Assembly: GCF_028867935.1 (NCBI RefSeq)
Contig: NZ_JAPQNS010000015.1
Span: 62,001 to 126,000, forward strand
From: Flavobacterium sp. SUN052
GTDB lineage: Bacteria > Bacteroidota > Bacteroidia > Flavobacteriales > Flavobacteriaceae
Reading direction: 5' to 3'
Length of the DNA stretch: 64,000 nt
Shown here one piece after another: positions 37,201-43,297 of this stretch. The position numbers were made by a program, and so were the translations under genes. The notes under the pieces were generated by a model, which worked only from the letters and a program-made list of their open reading frames with translations, was not told the origin of the DNA and ran no database searches. Numbering within the stretch: the stretch's first letter is position 1; every line of letters starts with the position of its first letter.

Positions 37201-37820
37201 TATTCGTTGCGGAACAGTGTGCGCCCATTGGTACTTTTAGGTGGCTCAATAAACCGGTTCTGACGCTCCTGCTCCCAGTTGGGCGACGTAAAAACCAACG
37301 ACAACGGTGACGTGCCGCCCAGCAGCGCCCCTTTGTAATAGATCATTGTGATTTGTTGCAGCGTACCTAAATCACCCTGCAAATCGAGTTCAAGTGCTTT
37401 CGCCAGAATCGCGTGGGCGTGTCGCTGGCCCGAACCGGATGCACCGTTCCGCGACCGTAATGCTTCAAGCCGCTCGCCTTTGTTCCACACTCGAAACGTG
37501 ATATCGGCATTACGCGGCCCACCCTGAAACAGCAGTTCGAGCAAATCGAGGCATTGCGACACCAACACATGGTACAACGATGTTTCACGAGGCATCAACT
37601 CATTTTTGACCATCCGAAACGCCGTATCAAACAGATACAGTCGTGCAAACGGCGACGGGATAGAGGTGCCGGCTTTTGAAGCGGTACCACTCCCGCCCGT
37701 GAGCGTATCGGGAATATGTTCAATGCGATTACCCGTGAGGCCACCCCGGCTCTGTGTCCAGTCCTGATGATCCTGCTGACCCACATTGGGATCTTTGTCT
37801 ATGCGAAGTATATGAGGCAT
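34275..37820 (-). CDS. Large protein with actin/Hsp70-type ATPase core (SrfB-like)
   Basis: 1181 residues. Residues 1-590 are a large region without recognised domain. From about 590 comes an actin/Hsp70-superfamily ATPase: phosphate-1 loop FAIDFGTSNTHVAFLEN with Asp596, phosphate-2 loop VNIDIGGGTSDIMLF with Asp841, and an adenosine-type loop LTFTGRGSQYLNLL near 985. The overall plan is like the SrfB family of unknown function. It lies 81 bases downstream of the tubulin-like gene in the same transcript direction. Probably an ATP-driven chaperone-like or filament-forming partner of the tubulin-like GTPase (inference). No signal peptide, so cytoplasmic. Confidence 0.75.
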   Translation of the reverse strand: MPHILRIDKDPNVGQQDHQDWTQSRGGLTGNRIEHIPDTLTGGSGTASKAGTSIPSPFARLYLFDTAFRMVKNELMPRETSLYHVLVSQCLDLLELLFQGGPRNADITFRVWNKGERLEALRSRNGASGSGQRHAHAILAKALELDLQGDLGTLQQITMIYYKGALLGGTSPLSLVFTSPNWEQERQNRFIEPPKSTNGRTLFRNEYVPLADRDVAFVTYLSRIYREQNQLLTGGFREFLYKVFEDNTSPLRTEADKTLGSYDAITVGGETNASLQVVPGMVLYGVREADVLEDIERESDFVMQPTVDFYAQETYPNGAPTKVRRPLALASRMEVGGKYVKNTDWNPRTEVLPVHLNDLSRDGLLADRYLPGVDNVRYPFVSTDDFLEDFLVKMPYKINNERFQTGMRDNADCHFLLPVRKEYFNFFTPADLERFLTIQIDANMVIASLEVPVKGNRRVTFRKTYDLRDSSTVIEFRADLAFFPFYKVTRSDLQHLNQYTVMLADGSQADYGFRPSGVQFYQFSNLIKKAPVPVPAPEPRSPKTPLTPASYFFKVPQAFDMVEVHLNYGGDTYRGLMLPMFRVIEQSYRAFTFAIDFGTSNTHVAFLENDGVSGNAEPQPLTVSNDAEMQVVLLNKPYSGPEAQTTHQRYALRSGFGSFDEMEPLIRREFIPPVISADSRAGSPFAFPLRTTVYEKKGIQDGGDYLFSKLNLGFNIDLEQVANADVNRYITNLKWLFENQPKDALNRPRVRAFFETLLLLIRHKVVLNEGDVTKTKVVWLAPSSMRRGTRNGLVEEWQKAFDRAFGSSGQFIYEPISESVAPYFYLMKKGVLPTSDAVNIDIGGGTSDIMLFVQAQRRYLNTSFRFAANDIWGGGLNEQGYPSYRKDNGFITNYQLYRQRNPVPWRAEDGTLESFLQKDEMTAEDVVSLMFKQDAHFRFTQSMKDFRPALRMVLYLHYASIIYHLTQLVEANGLQLPRFLTFTGRGSQYLNLLGSVADITEFTQLLFAAYSTQTAPGGFRIVFTDKPKETTANGAVLYQQQQDSNPAQTVRPEPVTYWGDVRKPDGPPTDFVYNITSAEEARNRTDFHDSVIENVRLFLEKTLKNRTIAAFLADFDIQRPEQYYDFLVGNDPASRHNVLWDSYLLARLAIERDPDARLSETFFFLPLKHALYELSKHIQQG

Positions 37821-37831
37821 AAAAGGATTGG

Positions 37832-37900
37832 GGATTTCGGACTTGGGATTTTGGACGCCGGAAGGTTAATCCGACATCCAAAATCCCAAGTCCGAAATCC
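37832..37900. repeat. Intergenic inverted repeat within the cluster
   Basis: 24-bp perfect arms (left starts GGATTTCGGACTTGGG, 37832-37855; right 37877-37900) with a 21-base spacer that has its own small CCGGA/TCCG pairing. Located between the tubulin-like stop and the actin-like start; may set the ratio of the two proteins by attenuation or mRNA processing (inference). GGGATTTCGGA also appears at 57519 beyond the cluster. Confidence 0.85.
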
Positions 37901-37901
37901 T

Positions 37902-39377
37902 TTAGTCTGCTAGTTGACGATTTACCGTTTCTAATTTCTCGCGGCACTTTTCGGCCACGTCGATGAGCATCTGCATGAAACGAGCTTCGTTTTGCGGAAA
38001 GGTCTTCTGTAGTTTGTTCTCCACTTCACCAGCCTGATCGCGTAGAAAACCCTCGCTGATGCCTTTCTTGAAAAAGCCCGTTTCGATCTGCTTGGAGCGA
38101 ACCATTGAGTTGAAATCGGCTGATAAGTCGAAAGGAGCAAAAGCTCGATCGTTCAGGGCCATTTCGTTGATCCAGCCCCGGAAATGCACCCCCAGAAAGT
38201 TTTGCAGGGCTGTGTAGAACGAGTTGGTTGCGATGTCCTGCTTCAGATTCAGGTTCCGGGCAAAAGCTTCGTTCAGGTTGCCGGGTAAAAAGTCGGTGAA
38301 GAATTTAGCGGCATACGCAAACCGGATCAGCGGCTCAAGCAAGTCGTTGTAGGTACGATCGTAAAAATGCGGCAGATCGAGGGTACGGTCGTTGCGCTTC
38401 ACACCAAACTCATAATGTTGCTTCCCATTGCCAAACTCATCCGCCGACCGGCGGGCAAAGTCGAGTACGGAAGCAGCCGCCAGCATCTCTACCACGTGCG
38501 CATTGTTCACTTGCTGTGCCCCGCCTTCTACGTTCGGATACAGCTTTCCACCTGCCTGATCACCAATGTAATAGAGCGCGTCGAGGTTAACCTGAGTCTG
38601 GTAATAACTGAGGGCCGCTTTGGTTTTTGACAAAAACCGGTTCTGATCAATCGAGCTGTTCGTATTGTCCTCCAGCGCAAAATAAGGCATCACCGTAACG
38701 GCTCCTTTGCGGGAGTTGCGGATTGGCAATTTCTGCGTGGGTTGTTGCAACAGCTTCACCAGCTGCGGAAATCCCGACGAACCCGTTCCCCCAAAAATAG
38801 AGCTGACAATAAAAATCCGGTCGGTAGCATCATTGAACGCGCCGACAAAATACTTATAAACAGCCGAATCTTCAAGTGCATTAAACACCACGCTCCCAAT
38901 GTTTGGGTTGCCTTTGAAACCGACTGACAAATTCAGTTTGAGCTCGGCAGTGGTGGGTTTGGCAGAGTTATCATAGAGTAGTTTGAGCAATTCGCGGTCG
39001 GTGTCGTCCATGCTGCTGACCTGCAAAAACTCCTCAAACGTCCCTTCGTGATCGGTCAGTTTGGGCATCACCGAATCGCCCAATTTCTCCTGAGCATTCT
39101 CGGCCTGCAACGTACCAAGCGGCTGTAGGGGTGTTGCGAAGAAGGTCTTTTGGCCCTGTCCACCCGTTGGTCCTTCGTAGGCACCTTTGCGGATAGTCCG
39201 GTACAAATCGACCACGCGAAGACCGCGTTCTGTATCGCCGTTCTGCATATCCATATCGAGCAGAATCGGCACAATGGTCAGGTCGGCGGGAGTTTTTGCC
39301 CCAGCCGCCAGCATCATTGTAAGTGAGCGTAACACGCGGGCACCAGTACCACCGATGCCAAAAAGAAATAGTTTCAT
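37902..39377 (-). CDS. Tubulin-superfamily GTPase (Tubulin_2-like)
   Basis: 491 residues from the ATG at 39377 (a GTG upstream lies in a repeat). Start LFLFGIGGTGARVLRSL is the first nucleotide loop; the tubulin signature GGTGSSG is at 196-202 in VSSIFGGTGSSGFPQLV; a DxDxQNGD acidic region follows strand 2 (ILLDMDMQNGDTERG). These fit the FtsZ/tubulin superfamily families that were found by genome context and proposed to act in membrane remodelling. The rest is helical and unrecognised. Cytoplasmic. It should bind GTP and may polymerise. Confidence 0.8.
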   Translation of the reverse strand: MKLFLFGIGGTGARVLRSLTMMLAAGAKTPADLTIVPILLDMDMQNGDTERGLRVVDLYRTIRKGAYEGPTGGQGQKTFFATPLQPLGTLQAENAQEKLGDSVMPKLTDHEGTFEEFLQVSSMDDTDRELLKLLYDNSAKPTTAELKLNLSVGFKGNPNIGSVVFNALEDSAVYKYFVGAFNDATDRIFIVSSIFGGTGSSGFPQLVKLLQQPTQKLPIRNSRKGAVTVMPYFALEDNTNSSIDQNRFLSKTKAALSYYQTQVNLDALYYIGDQAGGKLYPNVEGGAQQVNNAHVVEMLAAASVLDFARRSADEFGNGKQHYEFGVKRNDRTLDLPHFYDRTYNDLLEPLIRFAYAAKFFTDFLPGNLNEAFARNLNLKQDIATNSFYTALQNFLGVHFRGWINEMALNDRAFAPFDLSADFNSMVRSKQIETGFFKKGISEGFLRDQAGEVENKLQKTFPQNEARFMQMLIDVAEKCREKLETVNRQLAD

Positions 39378-39382
39378 AATTA

Positions 39383-39423
39383 ACCTCACCCCCGTCCCCT
39401 CTCCTTCGCAAGGAGAGGGGTGA
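39383..39423 (+). repeat. Palindromic repeat copy
   Basis: Arm AACCTCACCCCCGT followed by stem CCCCTCTCCTT / AAGGAGAGGGG (39396-39406 and 39410-39420) with loop CGC. Begins six bases upstream of the tubulin-like start codon, so it makes up its 5' leader. Confidence 0.85.
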
Positions 39424-39474
39424 CTTACAGGGGATTTTGTTTTTGTTGTTTCTGCTAGCTTTCTATATATTCGG

Positions 39475-39873
39475 TCAAGATTTTCGAAAGCTCCATACCT
39501 TTCTTTTTACCTTCAATGCCGACAACGCACCTTTGATTTCCATCAGCACATCGGCCATATTTTGTGTTACTTCTTCGTTTGCAACGCGTAGAACAGCAAG
39601 TCCAAGATCAATCAGTGCTTCTTGCCTATCTTTATCATTTGCCTACACTGCCGGGTCATCATGAACAGAGCCGTCTAACTCAACAATTAGCCCATGCGAT
39701 GGACAACAAAAATCAACGACAAAGCTACCGATACTAAACTGTCGCTTGAATTTCACTCCCAACAGTTTCCGACCACGAAGCTACTCCCAAAGTAGGTCTT
39801 CCGCTTCCGTAGAAGTTTGGCGAAGATTCCGCCGGATTTCCTTCATCGAAGATTTGTTGAATAGTTCTGTCAT
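39475..39873 (-). pseudogene. DUF559 (Vsr-like fold) endonuclease gene with two nonsense mutations
   Basis: Reads leftward as a single uninterrupted frame of 133 codons except for two TAG stops at codons 31 (39781-39783) and 77 (39643-39645). The rest matches DUF559-type endonucleases of the PD-(D/E)XK/Vsr kind: EIRRNLRQTSTEAEDLLWE, VKFKRQFSIGSFVVDFCCPS, LIVELDGSVHDD and ALIDLGLAVLRVANEEV. In relatives both stop positions would most simply be glutamine (CAG to TAG, one C to T change each). No frameshift: decay seems recent. It is flanked by palindromic repeats on both sides and splits the cytoskeletal operon. Confidence 0.8.
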
Positions 39874-39878
39874 AGCGA

Positions 39879-39916
39879 CCTCACCCCCGCCCCTCTCCTT
39901 GCGAAGGAGAGGGGTG
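39879..39916 (+). repeat. Palindromic repeat copy
   Basis: Same orientation as the copy at 39383: ACCTCACCCCCG arm, stem CCCCTCTCCTT / AAGGAGAGGGG (39890-39900 and 39904-39914), loop GCG. It starts six bases from the ATG end of the DUF559 pseudogene. Confidence 0.85.
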
Positions 39917-40006
39917 TCTTACTAGGGAAATCTTTTCTTTTCAATAAAATTGGTTCAGGTACAATTCTAACTTGAGGCCATCTCCAAAGTCCCTCGTGAA
40001 AGTCCC

Positions 40007-40048
40007 CCCCCTCTCCTTGCGAAGGAGAGGGGGCCGGGGGGTGAGGTT
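40007..40048 (-). repeat. Palindromic repeat copy, opposite orientation
   Basis: Stem CCCCCTCTCCTT / AAGGAGAGGGGG (40007-40018 and 40022-40033), then CCGGGGGGTGAGGTT, the reverse of the arm in the copies at 39383 and 39879. Its end touches the stop codon of the small membrane protein gene. Confidence 0.85.
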
Positions 40049-40421
40049 AAATAGGCGTCCGTCTCGCGTAAATCGAGAACTGTTTTAACAGGAACGAAAA
40101 GGCAGTGAAGTACAGTACCGCATAAAAGGCATTTACCCCACCGAAACCCTGCATGTATGAATCCGTTTCGTCGGCACCGGTACCATCGAGTGCATACCAG
40201 AGCGCATAGCCGAAACCGAATACGGCTGCTACAATTAGCGTTAGCACCCACGGTCCAACTTTATAAAAAACGGCTTTCCAGCGGCCAAGGCCAAGGTAAA
40301 ACAAAGCAGCCAGCAGAAATGCCGTCAAGAGTGTTATCAGGCCAACAGGGTTGAAAATGGACTCCGCGTAGATCGGGTCGTCGTTCTGGCCCAGCCAGAG
40401 TTCGTATAGTGAGGTGAACAT
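40047..40421 (-). CDS. Small membrane protein of the cytoskeletal cluster
   Basis: 124 residues with three membrane spans: FNPVGLITLLTAFLLAALFY (about 24-43), VGPWVLTLIVAAVFGFGYAL (about 55-75) and AFYAVLYFTAFSFLLKQF (about 98-116). Short soluble N-terminus with acidic QNDDP and an acidic loop DGTGADETDS between spans two and three. It starts 8 bases after the VWA-like gene ends, clear co-transcription. Function unknown; perhaps a membrane dock. Confidence 0.7.
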   Translation of the reverse strand: MFTSLYELWLGQNDDPIYAESIFNPVGLITLLTAFLLAALFYLGLGRWKAVFYKVGPWVLTLIVAAVFGFGYALWYALDGTGADETDSYMQGFGGVNAFYAVLYFTAFSFLLKQFSIYARRTPI

Positions 40422-40429
40422 TAAGGGTC

Positions 40430-41692
40430 TTATTTTTCCAGTTTAAACGTAAAATTTACAAAGTCATTCGTATTCGTCTGGTACGCTTCGCGGACGCCAT
40501 TCATCAGATGAACGAGGGCAAATGTCTTTTTCCGGCGACCCGCTTCAGTTCGGTCATCCATCGTTGACCAGTCAGTTTCATACCAGTTATCAAAACGAAC
40601 GGGTAGCCGAAGATTCACCGTAGCATCATCGTCGATCAGGTTCTCAATTTTGAATGTCAGCACGTGTGTGTTGTGGCTCAGTAGCTGCTGCTCCCGGTCG
40701 CTCATACGCTTGGTGGTATTCACATTCTCGCGCCGTTGCACGTTGGTCAGTTTCAAGGTTGCGTTATCGGCCTTCAACACAATATTGTCTTTCAGGTAGT
40801 CAGCAGATTGAGCATAGGCCGGCAACCCACTCAGATCAAGGCCAATGGCAAATTCGGCGGGATCGGCTTTACGACCGAACTTAATTTCAGTCACATTACC
40901 GCGCTCAGCGCGCCAGTCTCCTTTTTTGTTAAGTGCAAAGAACAAATCGTACTTTTTCAGTCCCTCACCCGACCCAAAACTTAGTTGTTGGGCGGGCCGC
41001 TCGCTCAATCGGTCCTGTAGCTGTCGGCTCAAGTCCGCAATGAGTGTTTGCTTACCGATTATCCAGACGTAAAAAGGTCGTTGCTCTTCGTAGAGGGTAG
41101 TTTTCTTATTCTGGTAATCATAATACGTTCCATTGAACGGCGAGTTGAACGCATAGACCATAGCACCAATACCTTTCTTGTTCAGAGCCGCAAACTGATC
41201 GTTAATCTGATTTTTCAGGACGCTGGATGCATTGTTACGGTTGATTTCGGGATCGCGTTTGATATCAGTATCAGGGAACGACAGAATGCAGTCGGACACA
41301 AACACAGCCACATCGTTACCCGTTGCTTTGGCACCAACCTGACCAAAAATAGTGTGCAGTTTAGAGCTTTTGCCGTTGGCCAAAGGTGTTGTAGCTAAAC
41401 TTTCAACAAAGCCCCCTACCCCACCGCTGTAGGCCTGCGGTTTATCGGTAATAGTATATACTGTAACCGGGGCAATCTGATTGCTCTTGTTGACAACTTC
41501 CGACACCACGTCTTTGAACGTGGTGCCCCCTTTAAGATAGCCGCCCATACTGGCCGATGTCTCCAGAAAGAAGTGAATCTGGCTTATGCCAGCCGGTTTT
41601 TCAGCGGGCTTGGTTGTCTCGGTCTTAGGCTTCGTCTTACAGCCTAATACTGAAAGTAGGGTGACTAATAATACAATTTGAATGGTTTTCAT
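40430..41692 (-). CDS. VWA-like lipoprotein of the cytoskeletal cluster
   Basis: 420 residues from the ATG at 41692 with a lipoprotein signal ending at lipobox LSVLGC. A von Willebrand factor A-like domain starts near residue 35: HFFLETSASMGGYLKGGTTF replaces the metal-site DxSxS by ETSAS, and VAVFVSDCILSFPDTD supplies the later acidic residues. The rest (about 260-420) is a beta-rich domain (HNTHVLTFKIENLIDDDATV). The shifted metal site may be weak or inactive. VWA domains usually mediate protein contact; here it is lipid-anchored in the envelope, so it may link to the periplasmic part of the coiled-coil protein (inference). Confidence 0.72.
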   Translation of the reverse strand: MKTIQIVLLVTLLSVLGCKTKPKTETTKPAEKPAGISQIHFFLETSASMGGYLKGGTTFKDVVSEVVNKSNQIAPVTVYTITDKPQAYSGGVGGFVESLATTPLANGKSSKLHTIFGQVGAKATGNDVAVFVSDCILSFPDTDIKRDPEINRNNASSVLKNQINDQFAALNKKGIGAMVYAFNSPFNGTYYDYQNKKTTLYEEQRPFYVWIIGKQTLIADLSRQLQDRLSERPAQQLSFGSGEGLKKYDLFFALNKKGDWRAERGNVTEIKFGRKADPAEFAIGLDLSGLPAYAQSADYLKDNIVLKADNATLKLTNVQRRENVNTTKRMSDREQQLLSHNTHVLTFKIENLIDDDATVNLRLPVRFDNWYETDWSTMDDRTEAGRRKKTFALVHLMNGVREAYQTNTNDFVNFTFKLEK

Positions 41693-41789
41693 GAATCCAG
41701 AAACAGTGTTTAACCGCAAAGAGCGTGACGTCTTTAAGGTATGTTCTTTGCGACCTTTGCGCCACCCTCGCGCCTTGGAGGTCAAAAAA

Positions 41790-42575
41790 TTAAAACCGTA
41801 CTCGGTACGGCAAGATATACACAATCAAAAACAGGACAACCAGCGCGTAAATGTACCATTGTGCCGCACCATCGGCCACAAAACCGTCGCAACCTTGCAG
41901 CAAATAAGCCATTATTGAGCAAATGGCCACGCCCCAAACCGCCGAACGAACCCTACCCCGCGACATACCAACGGCCTGCCAGTACGTAGTCATAGCCAGC
42001 AAAGCAGCCGCTATCATTCCCCAGATCGAGTTGATCAATGGGATATTTTTATCGAACCGATTCCCGGGTTTACTACCCTGCCCCGCGGCCAGCAAAAGTC
42101 CAAAAGCCGCAGCCGCTATCAGTGTTCCCGGCCAGTTGTACAAACCACCCTGTACTGGCTTTTGAGCCGACTGTTGTGGTGTATAGGTAGCTGATGGTGG
42201 TGGATTCTGGACCGTTTGCTGGGGTTTCGGCGGAACCAGTTTGGCTTCCAAATACGTGATGGGTTCGGTCTGCTTTGGTGTCGAATTCAACAGATCTTCA
42301 TAATCATCAGGAATGGCATCTGACCGGCTTGTACTCGCCCTAGCCGCGCCGGAGTCAATAGAGTTGGCGGAGGTTGAGCCAGCTGTCCGGGTAATAATTG
42401 TCAGCCCGTCGCCCGAGCCCATGTATATAACGGATTGACCCGCTGAAACCATCCGGGCATCAATGAGCTGGTTCTGCCGAAATGTCAACGGGCCGCGTTC
42501 GGTAGGGTCGCCCTGATCTGGTCGCAAAAGACCACAGCCAGTAAGTGAATCGTAATGAAGAATGGTTCCCTGCAT
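41790..42575 (-). CDS. Cold-shock-like domain fused to membrane segments
   Basis: 261 residues from the ATG at 42575. Residues 1-65 resemble a cold-shock/OB fold (QGTILHYDSLTGCGLLRPDQ, with TFRQNQLI and GQSVIYM), a Ser/Pro-rich linker to about 140, then four membrane spans (GTLIAAAAFGLLLAAG, INSIWGMIAAALLAMTT, SAVWGVAICSIMAYLL, YIYALVVLFLIVYILP). The usual RNA-binding aromatics (FGF, FVH) are not present, so nucleic acid binding is doubtful. First gene of the cluster on the minus strand; a gap of 97 bases with an 8-bp CGCAAAGA/TCTTTGCG pair follows. Confidence 0.65.
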   Translation of the reverse strand: MQGTILHYDSLTGCGLLRPDQGDPTERGPLTFRQNQLIDARMVSAGQSVIYMGSGDGLTIITRTAGSTSANSIDSGAARASTSRSDAIPDDYEDLLNSTPKQTEPITYLEAKLVPPKPQQTVQNPPPSATYTPQQSAQKPVQGGLYNWPGTLIAAAAFGLLLAAGQGSKPGNRFDKNIPLINSIWGMIAAALLAMTTYWQAVGMSRGRVRSAVWGVAICSIMAYLLQGCDGFVADGAAQWYIYALVVLFLIVYILPYRVRF

Positions 42576-42653
42576 CAAAAAGCGTTAACGTCTTTTATGA
42601 TAACGAAAGTATAAGGCCAATTGGTTATCATCGTTTATTTTAGGACGAACGGT

Positions 42654-42661
42654 TAACTTTG
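42654..42661 (+). promoter_or_regulatory. Possible Bacteroidota -7 box
   Basis: TAACTTTG matches the TAnnTTTG consensus, 44 bases before the Uma2 ATG. No clear -33 TTG at the right distance, so only a candidate. Confidence 0.3.
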
Positions 42662-42705
42662 GCTGTTGGATACAGGATATTGACTTTGGACATCAGACAA
42701 GTAGC

Positions 42706-43290
42706 ATGATCACGGACATTTCACAACTCGACCCGAACGGCACCTACACGTATGCCGACTACCTGAAATGGGAGTTCAACGAGCAAATTGAACTAATTCG
42801 AGGGAAGTTATACCGAATGTCGCCTGCTCCAAAACGGATGCATCAAAGCGCAGCCGGGCAGCTATCGTTTGCACTTAGGCTGTATTTTGAGCAAAAGCGA
42901 TGTGAAGTGTATGATGCACCTTTCGATGTTCGGCTGCCAATTCCAAACAAGAAAAAGCCAGAGCAAATTCATACGGTGGTGCAACCCGACATTTGTGTAA
43001 TCTGCGATCTGACTAAGTTAGACGATGACGGTTGTTTAGGAGCACCCGACTGGATTATTGAGATCACATCGCCCCGAACCGCCAAAAAGGATTTTGACGA
43101 AAAATTTCACCTCTACGAACAGGCCGGTGTTCGTGAATACTGGATTGTGCAACCGAAAGAAAAGGCCATCAACGTTTATGTTCTCGAGAAAGAAGAGTAT
43201 CAGTTAGCGGACATTTACGAATCAGGTGATATTCCCTGCCAGATTTTCCCCGACCTGACTGTCTCTCACCAACGAATCTTCCGTAGTTAA
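42706..43290 (+). CDS. Uma2 family endonuclease-like protein (DUF820)
   Basis: 194 residues. PD-(D/E)XK fold of the Uma2 type: FNEQIELIRGKLYRMSPAP, HTVVQPDICVICDLTKLD, GAPDWIIEITSPRTAKKDF and VREYWIVQPKEKAINVY. The acidic and lysine residues of the fold (D in QPDI, E in IIEI) are present. This family is common in cyanobacteria and Cytophagales with unknown substrate. Eight bases before the next gene, same strand. Confidence 0.88.
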   Translation: MITDISQLDPNGTYTYADYLKWEFNEQIELIRGKLYRMSPAPKRMHQSAAGQLSFALRLYFEQKRCEVYDAPFDVRLPIPNKKKPEQIHTVVQPDICVICDLTKLDDDGCLGAPDWIIEITSPRTAKKDFDEKFHLYEQAGVREYWIVQPKEKAINVYVLEKEEYQLADIYESGDIPCQIFPDLTVSHQRIFRS

Positions 43291-43297
43291 GTAATCA

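Noticed and set aside
39383..40048. CRISPR-like array from repeated palindromes
   Set aside because: Three copies at irregular distances, one inverted, with a gene remnant between two of them; no regular spacers and no cas genes.
32700..42575. Phage tail or type VI-like contractile system
   Set aside because: No sheath, tube, baseplate or spike proteins; the nucleotide-binding proteins belong to cytoskeletal-type superfamilies.
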